Source: Streptomyces griseoluteus (GTDB lineage: Bacteria; Actinomycetota; Actinomycetes; Streptomycetales; Streptomycetaceae). Taken from it: a stretch of DNA of 64,000 bases. The notes beneath the pieces were generated by a model. That model saw nothing but the letters and a program-made list of their open reading frames with translations. It ran no database searches and was not told the origin of the DNA. Both the position numbers and the translations under genes were made by a program. How positions within the stretch are numbered: the first letter of the stretch is position 1; each line of letters begins with the position of its first letter. The stretch lies in NCBI RefSeq assembly GCF_004784465.1, contig NZ_SRRU01000010.1:1-64000 (forward strand). The letters run 5' to 3'. Shown here piece by piece: positions 36,923-45,467 of the stretch.

Positions 36923-38188
36923 TCAGGAGCCGGTCAGGGCATGGTCCGGGACCCGGCCGGGTTCCGGCAGGGCACGGCTCGCGGGCACGTTGGCCGGGGG
37001 CCGGGTGGACTGCCGCAACCGGACGAAGGACAGCACGGCGGCGGCCAGCAGAGTCACGTTGCGGGCCAGGATGAGCAGGCAGCCCGGCCAGGTGCCGTCG
37101 ATGACCGCGCCGTAGGTCATCGGGAAGACCAGGGTGCTCACCCCGGTGGCGATGAGGATCAGTACGGCCACCGGGCGCTGGCGGGTGTGCCGCGAGGTCA
37201 GGCAGACGGCGGCCAGGCCCAGCAGCCAGATCAGGTACTGCGGGCTGATGACCCGGCTGGTGACGGTGAACAGCAGCACGGCGGTGAGCGCCGCGTCGTA
37301 CGGGGTTGCCGGGGAGAAGTGGCGGGCCCGCAGCCGCCACACCACCAGCAGTGCGAAGGCGGCGGCCGTCAGCCCCAGGGAGACGGTGGCGACCGTGTGC
37401 ACGTGGGGGCCGACCAGCTCCATCGAGCCGTACTGGTAGCGCACCGTGCCGGACCAGCCGGCGTGCCGGGCGAGGTTGAGCGCGGTGCCGCCGAGCGACT
37501 CCAGCTGGACGCCCCGGTCACCCTGTTCGCGCAGGAAGGCGAAGGGGTTGGCGAACAGCAGCGCCAGCACCGCGAGGGAGGTGCAGCCGGCCGCCGTCGC
37601 CCACGACCACGCCGAGCGGGTCGCCCGTCCGCGTGACACGCCCAGCAGCACCAGCGCGGGCCAGACCTTCACCACCGCGCCGAGCGCGCCGAACACCCCG
37701 GCCGCGCGCGGCGACCGGCCGAGCGCCAGGAGGGCGGCCACACCGAGCGCGGTGACCTGGACGTCGTAGCGTGCCAGCGGCATGTGCAGCAGCAGTGGGA
37801 GCCCGCCCACCCAGAGCGCGGCGCCGCGCAGACTGCGTCCGGTGCGCCGCCCGGCGACGGCCAGCGCCACCGTGACGGCCGCGTCCGCCACCAGCGTCAG
37901 CAGCACGAACGCCTCGAAGTACGACAGCCCCGGCAGCAGCCCCGGCGCCAGCAGCACCAGCCCCGCGCCGGGCGGGTACTGCCAGAGCGTGTCGTGCGTG
38001 GGGAACGTGCCGTGCGACAGGACGCCGTACCAGTGGAAGTACAGCCGCCACACCTCGCGCGACACCGAGCCGCCGCCCAGCACGTGCGCCGAGCCGAGGA
38101 CGAGGAGCCCCAGCATCAGCGCGCGGGTGGCGAGCCAGCCGGCGACGAGGGCGAGGACCGGACCGGAGGTGACACGGAGACGGTTCAT
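36923..38188 (-). CDS. GT87-like (DUF2029) membrane mannosyltransferase-type protein
   Basis: 421 aa from ATG 38188; the longer open frame upstream is antisense. About ten TM helices. Family features include WQYPPGAGLVLLAPGLL, LARYDVQVTAL and TSRVISPQYLIWLLGLAA, typical of GT87 polyprenyl-phosphomannose-dependent enzymes such as actinobacterial PimE. It likely transfers a sugar on the outer membrane face; the acceptor is unknown. A TAGGCT hexamer ends 8 bases before the ATG, suggesting a leaderless transcript. It is divergent from the GT39-like gene. Confidence 0.82.
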   Translation of the reverse strand: MNRLRVTSGPVLALVAGWLATRALMLGLLVLGSAHVLGGGSVSREVWRLYFHWYGVLSHGTFPTHDTLWQYPPGAGLVLLAPGLLPGLSYFEAFVLLTLVADAAVTVALAVAGRRTGRSLRGAALWVGGLPLLLHMPLARYDVQVTALGVAALLALGRSPRAAGVFGALGAVVKVWPALVLLGVSRGRATRSAWSWATAAGCTSLAVLALLFANPFAFLREQGDRGVQLESLGGTALNLARHAGWSGTVRYQYGSMELVGPHVHTVATVSLGLTAAAFALLVVWRLRARHFSPATPYDAALTAVLLFTVTSRVISPQYLIWLLGLAAVCLTSRHTRQRPVAVLILIATGVSTLVFPMTYGAVIDGTWPGCLLILARNVTLLAAAVLSFVRLRQSTRPPANVPASRALPEPGRVPDHALTGS

Positions 38189-38196
38189 CGCGTGGG

Positions 38197-38202
38197 AGCC
38201 TA
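38197..38202 (-). promoter_or_regulatory. -10 element of a probable leaderless promoter (GT87-like gene)
   Basis: Read on the minus strand: TAGGCT, 8 bases, ATG at 38188. There is no SD. Confidence 0.5.
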
Positions 38203-38240
38203 ATCCGCGCGGATGGTGTATCTCTGCCGATACGCCGTCA

Positions 38241-39911
38241 ATGATCGGAAAAGACTGTCTCATCGCAAAAGATCGGGCCGTGGTGGACGTCGGGCCTCTG
38301 GTGGAAACGCAGCCGTCCCGAGCGGCTGGAAGAACGGCGGTCGTGCCGGGCGGCGCGGGCGTGGAGCGGGCCGGCCCTGTGCCGTGGCGCGTCCGGTGGG
38401 GTGCGCCCGTGTGCCTGCCCGCGCTGGTGATGCTCGGGCTGGGGCTGTGGGGGGTGGACCGGGGCGGGATATGGCGCGACGAGGCCGTCACCTTCCAGGT
38501 CGCCCGCCGCTCGGTGCCGCAGATCTGGCAGTTGCTGCACGGCGTCGACGCGGTGCACGGCCTGTACTACCTGCTGATGCACGCCGTCCTCGCGCTTCAC
38601 CCGGACGAGGTAACGCTCCGGCTGCCCTCGGTGTGCGCCGCGGCCGTCACCGCCGCCCTCGTCGGCGAACTGGGCGTCCGGCTCGCCGGGCCGCGCGTCG
38701 GCCTGTGGGCCGGACTGCTGTACGCCGCCTCGCCGATGGCCGGCCACTACGCCCAGGAGGGCCGCTCGTACGCACTCGTCGCCGCGGCCGCCACCGGCGC
38801 GACCCTGCTGTTCGTCCGCGGGGTCCGGACCGGCGCCTGGCGGGCCTACGGCACGGTCCTCGCGGTCACCTGCTGGCTGCACGAGTTCGCCGTGCTGCTG
38901 CTCCTCGCCCATGTGACGTCCCTCGCGCTGGCCCGCGTCGGCGCGCGGGCGTGGCGGGGCTGGGGGAGTGCGGCCGGGCTCGTGGTGCTCACCCTGCTGC
39001 CGATGATCCTGGTCTCGCACGCCCAGTCCGCCCAACTGGCCTGGGTACGCCCGCCGACCTGGGCCACCGCCGAGAGCCTGCTGCGCTGGTTCCTCGGACC
39101 GGGCGAGGGCGTGTACTGGACGTGCCTGGTGCTCGCCCTGCTGGGCCTGGCCGGACTCGCCGGGCCACCGGGGCGGCTGACCTGCGCACGGGTCGGCCTG
39201 CCGCTCGCCGTGGTGCCGCCCGCCGCCCTGATGCTGGCCTCGCAGCTCTCTCCGCTCTACGTGGACCGGTACGTCCTCTACGCCCTCTCCGGCGCGCCCC
39301 TGCTGGTCGCCGCCGGTGCCGACCGGCTGGCCCGGCTCGCCGCCCGGCTGCGGCTGCGGGTGCCCCGGCCCCAGGTGCTGGCCCTGACCGGGGCCGCGCC
39401 CGCCGTCCTGGCGCTGTGCCTCCAGCTCCCGCTGATGGGCGACGACCGCGACCCGGCCCACCGCCCGGACGACTTGGCCGCCGTGGCGCGGGTCGCCGCG
39501 CGGGAGGTGGAACCCGGTCAGCCGGTGCTGTTCCTGCCCACCCAGGCCCGCAACGCCGCCCTCGCCTACCCGAGCGCCTTCGCGGATGTCCGCGACGTCG
39601 CCCTCGACGAGCCGGGCCCCGAGTCCGGGACGCTGTACGGCAGGGAGGCCGACGCGGCCGAACTGCGGCGGCGGCTGTCCGGAGTCGACCGGGTGTGGGT
39701 GGTGGCGGACCGGGACCTGCTGGCCGGCCGCTGGAGCCCGAGCGGCCCCGCCGAGCGGGCCAAGATGGCCGTACTCGCCCAGGAGTTCATGCCCGCCGAG
39801 GAGTCGGCCGACGGCGACGCGAGCGTACGGCTCTACGTCCGCCGGGTCGCCCTCAGCGCGCTGCCGGGCCTTGCTCCAGTTCCCGCACCGCGGCGTCCAG
39901 CGCGCCCGTGA
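38241..39911 (+). CDS. GT39-like membrane glycosyltransferase
   Basis: 557 aa from ATG 38241, or 544 from GTG 38280; no SD is clear for either. Hydrophobic helices start near residue 55. The first outer loop has the GT-C motif GGIWRDEAVTF (Asp80-Glu81), as in ArnT/PMT-type enzymes using polyprenyl-phosphate sugars. HYAQEGRSYALVAA and LYVDRYVLYALSGAPLL are also typical. A soluble C-terminal domain of ~130 residues follows. Sugar and acceptor are unknown. The gene ends inside the convergent ohrR (59-base overlap) and is divergent from the GT87-like gene. Confidence 0.83.
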   Translation: MIGKDCLIAKDRAVVDVGPLVETQPSRAAGRTAVVPGGAGVERAGPVPWRVRWGAPVCLPALVMLGLGLWGVDRGGIWRDEAVTFQVARRSVPQIWQLLHGVDAVHGLYYLLMHAVLALHPDEVTLRLPSVCAAAVTAALVGELGVRLAGPRVGLWAGLLYAASPMAGHYAQEGRSYALVAAAATGATLLFVRGVRTGAWRAYGTVLAVTCWLHEFAVLLLLAHVTSLALARVGARAWRGWGSAAGLVVLTLLPMILVSHAQSAQLAWVRPPTWATAESLLRWFLGPGEGVYWTCLVLALLGLAGLAGPPGRLTCARVGLPLAVVPPAALMLASQLSPLYVDRYVLYALSGAPLLVAAGADRLARLAARLRLRVPRPQVLALTGAAPAVLALCLQLPLMGDDRDPAHRPDDLAAVARVAAREVEPGQPVLFLPTQARNAALAYPSAFADVRDVALDEPGPESGTLYGREADAAELRRRLSGVDRVWVVADRDLLAGRWSPSGPAERAKMAVLAQEFMPAEESADGDASVRLYVRRVALSALPGLAPVPAPRRPARP

Positions 39912-40365
39912 GCCGGTCGAGGCGGTCCCGCAGCTCGCCGATCTCGGCCGGGTCCGCCCCGGTCGCGGCGGCGATACGGCGGGGCACCTCCAGCGCCCGC
40001 TCACGCAGGGCCGTGCCCTCGCCGGTGAGCGTCACCCGTACCGAGCGCTCGTCGCTCGCGCTGCGCTCCCGGCGCACCAGGCCGGCGCCCTCCAGCCGCT
40101 TGAGCAGCGGGGACAGGGTGCCGGAGTCGAGCCGCAGATGCTCGCCGAGCTGCTTGACGGGCAGCGCGCCGCGCTCCCACAGCACCAGCATCACCAGGTA
40201 CTGCGGATAGGTGAGCCCGAGGTCCTTGAGCAGCACCCGGTAGACGCCGTTGAAGGCGCGGGAGGCGGCGTTCAGGGAGAAGCAGATCTGCCGGTCCAGG
40301 CGGAGCCAGTCCGGGTCGGCGGCGTCGGTGGCGGGGCCGGCCGACGGGGTGGGCGAGACGCTCAT
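39853..40365 (-). CDS. ohrR: Organic hydroperoxide sensor OhrR (MarR family)
   Basis: 170 aa. A MarR winged helix with the N-terminal redox cysteine of OhrR (Cys28 in LDRQICFSLN), the tract YPQYLVMLVLWE and recognition-helix region LDSGTLSPLLKRLEGAGLV. OhrR represses ohr; oxidation of the Cys by organic peroxide releases DNA. A perfect OhrR box lies between it and ohr. The first 18 residues are a Pro/Ala/Ser extension. The end overlaps the convergent glycosyltransferase by 59 bases, so antisense effects are possible. Confidence 0.94.
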   Translation of the reverse strand: MSVSPTPSAGPATDAADPDWLRLDRQICFSLNAASRAFNGVYRVLLKDLGLTYPQYLVMLVLWERGALPVKQLGEHLRLDSGTLSPLLKRLEGAGLVRRERSASDERSVRVTLTGEGTALRERALEVPRRIAAATGADPAEIGELRDRLDRLTGALDAAVRELEQGPAAR

Positions 40366-40403
40366 GGCACCCAGGATAGCGGGACGGCGAGCTTTTGGTT
40401 GTG

Positions 40404-40418
40404 CACAATTTAATTGTG
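40404..40418. promoter_or_regulatory. OhrR operator
   Basis: CACAATT-T-AATTGTG, a perfect inverted repeat close to the known OhrR box (TACAATT-AATTGTA). It lies 38 bases from the ohrR start and about 77 before ohr, in an AT-rich patch unlike its surroundings. Confidence 0.85.
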
Positions 40419-40494
40419 TGCTCTACTCGATGCCGAGGGCGGCGGTCCACCCCGGCCCGCCGCCACCGACTTCACCGAGAGGACCGGTCTCCCC

Positions 40495-40908
40495 ATGGAC
40501 GCGCTCTACACCGCCGTCGCCACCGCCACCCACGGCCGCGAGGGCCGCGCCGTCTCCTCCGACGGCCGCATCGACCTGCCGCTCGCCATGCCGGTCGAGC
40601 TGGGCGGCGACGGCCAGGGCAGCAACCCCGAGCAGCTCTTCGCCGCCGGCTACGCCGCCTGCTTCGGCAGCGCCCTCGGCCTGGTCGGCCGCCAGGCCAA
40701 GGTGGACGTCTCCGACGCCGCCGTCACCGCCGAGGTCGGCATCGGCAAGGAGGGCGAGGGCTTCGGCCTCAAGGTGACGCTCCGCGTCGAGCTGCCCGAC
40801 ACCGTGGACGAGGAGACCGGCCGCAAGCTGGTCGAGACCGCCCACCAGGTCTGCCCGTACTCCAACGCCACGCGCGGCAACGTCGAGGTCACCCTCGTCG
40901 TCGAGTGA
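40495..40908 (+). CDS. ohr: Organic hydroperoxide resistance protein Ohr
   Basis: 137 aa from ATG 40495 with GAGAGGA upstream. OsmC/Ohr fold with the two catalytic cysteines: Cys56 in AAGYAACFGSAL and Cys120 in HQVCPYSNATRGN. It reduces organic and fatty-acid hydroperoxides using lipoylated proteins. Divergent from ohrR, its repressor. An open frame begins 27 codons earlier inside the operator and is unlikely. The pair sits inside the wall-glycopolymer locus without an obvious functional link. Confidence 0.95.
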   Translation: MDALYTAVATATHGREGRAVSSDGRIDLPLAMPVELGGDGQGSNPEQLFAAGYAACFGSALGLVGRQAKVDVSDAAVTAEVGIGKEGEGFGLKVTLRVELPDTVDEETGRKLVETAHQVCPYSNATRGNVEVTLVVE

Positions 40909-40917
40909 CCTCGGGTT

Positions 40918-43134
40918 TCACGAGGACCGGGTGAGCTGATCGGCTCCCACGGCCGGGCCGGGGATGCGTGCCGCACCGGCGGCGGGCATCGCCTCGCCGA
41001 GCAGTAGGGTGCGCACCACCCGCTCGGCGGCCCGGCCGTCCTCGAACTCGCAGAACCGCGCCCGGAAGTCGGCCCGCAGCGCCGCCGACTCCCCGTCCCG
41101 CCAGGCCCCGGACTCGAACAGCCGGGCCAACTCCCGCTGGGAGTAGGTGACATGGCCCGGCGGGTGAGCGGTGATGTCCAGATAGGCGCCCCGGCTCGCC
41201 CGGAACGTGTCCCAGTCGTCGGCGTGGACCACGATCGGGCGGTCCAGGACGGCGTAGTCGAACATGATCGACGAGTAGTCCGTGACCAGCGCGTCCGAGG
41301 CCAGCATCACCTCGGCCGCGTCCGGCTCGTCCGTCGCGTCGACCACCACCCCGCGCCGGGCCAGCTCCGCCAGGCCCGCCCCGCGCGCCGGGCCGTTCGC
41401 CAGCGACGGATGCAGCCGCACCACCAGCGTGTGCCCCTCGCCCAGGCCGGCCGCGAACGCCGCCAGGTCGAGCCGGTCCGCGTGGCCGCCCCGGACGTAG
41501 TCGCGCCGGGTCGGGGCGTACAGCACCACCGTGTGGTCCTCCGGGATGCCGTGCCTGCGGCGGAACTCCCCGCCCCGCGAGGCGCCCGCGCCCACCAGGA
41601 CGTCGTTGCGCGGGCTGCCGGTGCGGACCGAGGTGAAGTGGCAGGGGAAGGCCCGCTCCCACACCAGCTCCGCGTGCCGGTTGGCGACCAGGCCGTAGTC
41701 CCAGCGGTCCGCCCGGCGCAGCATCCGGGGCACGTCGAAACCGAGCCGGGCGCCGGGCCGGTCCAGCAGATCGACGCCCAGGTACTTCAGCGGGGTGCCC
41801 TGGTGGGTCTGGATGTGCGTGGCACCGGGCCGCTTGACCAGCGCGCCGGGCCAGTTGACGTCGTTGACGAAGAACGCCGCCCGCGCGGTGACCTCCAGAT
41901 AGCGCCGCGAGCCCAGCAGCACGTACTCGGTGTCCGGGGGCAGGGTCGCCGCGGTCTCCTCGTCCCGCACCACCCACACCCCGCGCAGCCGGGGAGCGAT
42001 CACCCCGGCTGCCCGGTACACCGCCGCCGGGTCGCCGAGCATGCCCCGGTGCGAGGACGCCGAGTACACCACCAGATCCGGGTCGAGCGGGCGGCGCGAC
42101 TGCACCGCCGACCAGCCGCGCCGGGCCCGTGTCCCGGCCGCCGTCCGCAGCCGCGCCGCGCGCCGTCCGGCCTCCCGGCCCGCCTGCGCGGCCCGGCGCC
42201 GCAGGAGGTACGCGCCGTAGCCGCCCTCCAGGAGGCGGGTCTCGCCCTCGGCGCGGGTGCCCTCCGGCCGGTGCGTGCGGAACATCTCCGCCGTGCGCCG
42301 GAAGAACTCGGCCCTGTCACCCGGCGGCAGCCGGTCCGGCTTGGCCAGGATGTCCAGGCAGTGCTCGCCCATCTTGCGGTGGAGGTACGGCCGCCACCGC
42401 CACAGCTCCGGGCGCGACTCGACGAACGCGAAGACCCGCTCGTACTGGTCGTGCACGTCGAAGTGCTTGCGGCTGGTGGTGGAGAGGATGTTGCCCTGCC
42501 TGCGCTGGCGGTAGTGCAGACAGATCTGGTCGAGTGTGGCGACGCGTTCGGCGCTCAGCATGACCGGGAACGTCCACGGGGTGTCCTCGTAGTAGCCCGG
42601 CGGGAACGCGAAGCCGCCCGCCGTCACGAAGTCGCGGCGGTAGACCTTGTTCCACACCACCATCAACAGATCGAGGATCTCCGGCCGCTCGGCCGCCGTG
42701 AAGGTACCGTCCTCGGCCGCGAGCAGGTGCGCGAGGACGTTGCGGCGGGTGCCGCCCCACCAGTAGGTGCGGGCGTAGTCGAAGACCAGCACGTCCGGGT
42801 CCCCGGTCTCCGCGAGGCGGCCGGCGACGGCGGCGAGGGCGCCGGGGGTCAGGGTGTCGTCGCTGTCGAGGAAGAGCAGGTAGTCGCCGGTGGCGTGCGG
42901 CATCCCGGCGTTGCGGGCCCGTCCGAGGCCGACGTTCTCCGGCAGGTGCAGCACCTTCACGCGGGGATCGCGCCCGGCGTACTCGTCGAGGATCGCGCCG
43001 CAGCCGTCCGGTGAGCGGTCGTCCACGGCGATCACCTCCAGATCGCCGAAGGACTGCCCGAGCACCGAGTCCAGGCACTCGCGCAGGAAGCCCTGCACCT
43101 TGAAGCAGGGGACGATGACACTGAAGCGGGGCAC
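40918..43134 (-). CDS. GT2 / TagF-like glycerophosphotransferase fusion with altered catalytic motif
   Basis: 738 aa from GTG 43134, with GAGGAG about 10 bases upstream and 6 bases after the previous stop. The N-terminal GT2 domain is intact (FSVIVPCFKVQGFLRECL, VDDRSPDGCG, FLDSDDTLTPG). The C-terminal half has the TagF fold (TDYSSIMFDYAVLDRPIVVH, LVVRLHPS). The HGTPLK histidine is replaced: QTHQGTPLKYLG. That His is critical in B. subtilis TagF, so this copy may be inactive, use a different acceptor, or work only through its GT2 half. It is third in the run of three adjacent paralogues. Confidence 0.86.
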   Translation of the reverse strand: MPRFSVIVPCFKVQGFLRECLDSVLGQSFGDLEVIAVDDRSPDGCGAILDEYAGRDPRVKVLHLPENVGLGRARNAGMPHATGDYLLFLDSDDTLTPGALAAVAGRLAETGDPDVLVFDYARTYWWGGTRRNVLAHLLAAEDGTFTAAERPEILDLLMVVWNKVYRRDFVTAGGFAFPPGYYEDTPWTFPVMLSAERVATLDQICLHYRQRRQGNILSTTSRKHFDVHDQYERVFAFVESRPELWRWRPYLHRKMGEHCLDILAKPDRLPPGDRAEFFRRTAEMFRTHRPEGTRAEGETRLLEGGYGAYLLRRRAAQAGREAGRRAARLRTAAGTRARRGWSAVQSRRPLDPDLVVYSASSHRGMLGDPAAVYRAAGVIAPRLRGVWVVRDEETAATLPPDTEYVLLGSRRYLEVTARAAFFVNDVNWPGALVKRPGATHIQTHQGTPLKYLGVDLLDRPGARLGFDVPRMLRRADRWDYGLVANRHAELVWERAFPCHFTSVRTGSPRNDVLVGAGASRGGEFRRRHGIPEDHTVVLYAPTRRDYVRGGHADRLDLAAFAAGLGEGHTLVVRLHPSLANGPARGAGLAELARRGVVVDATDEPDAAEVMLASDALVTDYSSIMFDYAVLDRPIVVHADDWDTFRASRGAYLDITAHPPGHVTYSQRELARLFESGAWRDGESAALRADFRARFCEFEDGRAAERVVRTLLLGEAMPAAGAARIPGPAVGADQLTRSS

Positions 43135-43140
43135 GGCGGA

Positions 43141-45342
43141 TCAGCTCCTCACGAGGGACGCGGCGGCGGGGGCGGGCACACGCTCGGCGAGCGGCACCAC
43201 CGGCGGCAGCGCCTCCGGCGGCTCACCGAGCAGCACCCGGCGCACGACCCGCTCGGCCGCGCGCCCGTCGTCGAACTCGCAGAACCGCTCCCGGAACACG
43301 GCCCGGCGCGCGGCGGACTCCGCGCCCCGGTACTCGCCCTCGCGGAAGATCCGCGCCAGCTCCTCGGGCGTACGGGCCACCGGGCCCGGCGCCTCGGTCA
43401 TCAGGTCGAAGTACACGCCCCGCGTCTCGCGGTAGACCTCCCAGTCGTCCGCGAACACCACGATCGGGCGGTCCAGGTTGGCGTAGTCGAACATGATCGA
43501 GGAGTAGTCCGTGATCAGCGCGTCCGCCGCCAGGCACACGTCCTCGGCCGAGCGGTGCGCGGTGACGTCGATGATCCGGTCCGAACTCCGGGCCGTGCCC
43601 CGGTCGTAGAAGTAGTGGGCGCGCAGCAGCACCACCACGTCGTCCCCGGCCGCCTCGCAGAACGCGGCCAGATCCAGGCCGGGCTCGAAGCCGGTGGCGT
43701 GATCGCGGTGGGTGGGGGCGTACAGCACCGCCGTGGCGCCCGCGGGGATGCCCAGTTCGCGGCGGACGCGGGCCACGTCGTCGGCGGTCGCCGTCACGTA
43801 CACGTCGTTGCGTGGATAGCCGTACTCCAACTGCTCGTAGGAGCCGGGGAAGGCGCGCTCCCACATCTGCGTGGAGTGCCGGTTGGACGACAGGTTGTAG
43901 TCCCAGCGGTCCACCCGGCCCAGCAGCTTGGTGAAGCTGCCCGACCGCGCGGCCACCACCGGGTACGTCGACTGGTCCACGCCCATCTTCTTCAGCGGGG
44001 TGCCGTGCTGGGTCTGCAGATGCGTGCTGCCGGGGCGCTTGACGACACCCTCGGCGAAGTTGGCGTTGTTGATCAGGTACGTGGCGCGGGCCAGTACCTC
44101 CCAGTACCGGCGCGAACCGATCACCGCGTACTCCACGCCCTCCGGGACCGTGTGCGCCTGGTCGGCCTCCACCAGGAACACCGAGCGGATGTGCGGGGCG
44201 AGTTCGCGGGCCCTGGCGTGGATCGCGGCCGGGTTGCAGGCGTACCCGCGGCCCCAATAGGCGCAGTACACCGCCAGGTTGGGATCGAGCGGGCGGCGCA
44301 GGGCGCGGGCGTAGCGCAGCCGGGTGCGCAGCATGCGCGGCTTCGGCAGCCGGCGCGATACCCCGGCGGCCACCCGGTTGGCCCCGCGCAGCGCGCGGAA
44401 CGGGGTGTACGCGCCCGCCGCCAGCAGCCGGTGCTGCACCCCGAGGCTCCCGCCCGGCACCCGGTACCCGGCCGGGCGGTGCCTGCGGTACAGCCGTCCG
44501 GCACGGCGGAAGAACGCCCGGTGGCCCTCCGTGAGCCGCTCGGGGCGGGACGCGGTCTTCAGGACCTGCAGGAAGAGCTGCCCGAACAGGGCCCTGGCCC
44601 GCTCGGCCGGGAGCGCGGACTCGGCGGCCCGGCGCAGCACCCGGTCCACCTGGTCCAGGAGGTCGTGCTGGTGCGGTCCGGGCGCGTTCAGCCTGCTGCC
44701 CTGGCGCCGGGCCCGGTGCCGGACGACCGGCCGGCGCAGCACCGCGATCCGGCCGGCGGCGACGGTGACCAGACCGCCCCAGCCGAGGTCGGTGAAGTGT
44801 CCCTCGGGAAAGGTGAGTCGGTGCTCGACGAGAAAGGAGCGCCGGTAGCAGGCGCTCCACGCGGGGAACTGGACGCCGGTGAGCCAGGGGGCCGCGCCGG
44901 GGGCGAAGGCTCCCGTCGGGGCCTTCGCCAGCAGGGGGGCGGCCGGGTTGGCGGGCTCGCCCTCCCACCAGGGCACGCGCTCGTACTCGGCGTGCAGCAC
45001 GTCGACGCCCGCGGTCTCGGTCAGCCGCTGGTCCAGCGCGGCCAGCGCGCCGGGCAGCAGCAGGTCGTCGCCGTCCAGGAACAGCACGTACCCGCCGCGC
45101 GCGGCCCGCAGCCCGGCGTTGCGCGCCCCGCTCAGTCCGGCCGACGGCGGCGAGTTCACCGGGAGCACCCGCCGGTCGCGCTCGGCGTGTCCGGCGGCCA
45201 CCGCGGCGGCCGGGGCGTCGGGGGAGTCGCAGACCGGGATCAGTTCCAGGTCGCCGAAGGACTGGGCGAGGACCGAGTCGAGGGCCTGCGACAGCCGGCC
45301 CGGGACCCCGTGGGAGGGGACGATGATGCTGAAGCGGGGCAT
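43141..45342 (-). CDS. GT2 / TagF-like glycerophosphotransferase fusion with intact histidines
   Basis: 733 aa from ATG 45342; upstream there is only weak GAAAGAA. The GT2 half has altered nucleotide motifs (CDSPDAPAAA instead of DDRSPDG) but keeps FLDGDDLLLPG. The TagF half keeps both critical histidines (QTQHGTPLKKMG and LLRAHYFYDRG) and TDYSSIMFDYANLDRP. It ends SLVRS, 6 bases before the next gene's GTG. It most resembles the copy at 30472-32670 in its C-terminus (YFDLMTEAPGPVARTPEEL). The open frame extends 190 codons upstream, but that part is antisense. Confidence 0.87.
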   Translation of the reverse strand: MPRFSIIVPSHGVPGRLSQALDSVLAQSFGDLELIPVCDSPDAPAAAVAAGHAERDRRVLPVNSPPSAGLSGARNAGLRAARGGYVLFLDGDDLLLPGALAALDQRLTETAGVDVLHAEYERVPWWEGEPANPAAPLLAKAPTGAFAPGAAPWLTGVQFPAWSACYRRSFLVEHRLTFPEGHFTDLGWGGLVTVAAGRIAVLRRPVVRHRARRQGSRLNAPGPHQHDLLDQVDRVLRRAAESALPAERARALFGQLFLQVLKTASRPERLTEGHRAFFRRAGRLYRRHRPAGYRVPGGSLGVQHRLLAAGAYTPFRALRGANRVAAGVSRRLPKPRMLRTRLRYARALRRPLDPNLAVYCAYWGRGYACNPAAIHARARELAPHIRSVFLVEADQAHTVPEGVEYAVIGSRRYWEVLARATYLINNANFAEGVVKRPGSTHLQTQHGTPLKKMGVDQSTYPVVAARSGSFTKLLGRVDRWDYNLSSNRHSTQMWERAFPGSYEQLEYGYPRNDVYVTATADDVARVRRELGIPAGATAVLYAPTHRDHATGFEPGLDLAAFCEAAGDDVVVLLRAHYFYDRGTARSSDRIIDVTAHRSAEDVCLAADALITDYSSIMFDYANLDRPIVVFADDWEVYRETRGVYFDLMTEAPGPVARTPEELARIFREGEYRGAESAARRAVFRERFCEFDDGRAAERVVRRVLLGEPPEALPPVVPLAERVPAPAAASLVRS

Positions 45343-45467
45343 GCTGTTCTTTCTGTCGTCTTGCGGACGCGGCCCGGCCGCCCGGCGGGACGCCAGGTGG
45401 ACGGCCGGGTCGGCGTGGGCCGCGTCGTGCCGAGGGGCATGGAGACTCCCGGAAGGTCCAACGGTGT

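Noticed and set aside
38218..38233. GTATC/GATAC inverted repeat between divergent GT87- and GT39-like genes
   Set aside because: The arms are only five bases and the spacing is not typical of a known operator, so I did not call it a site.
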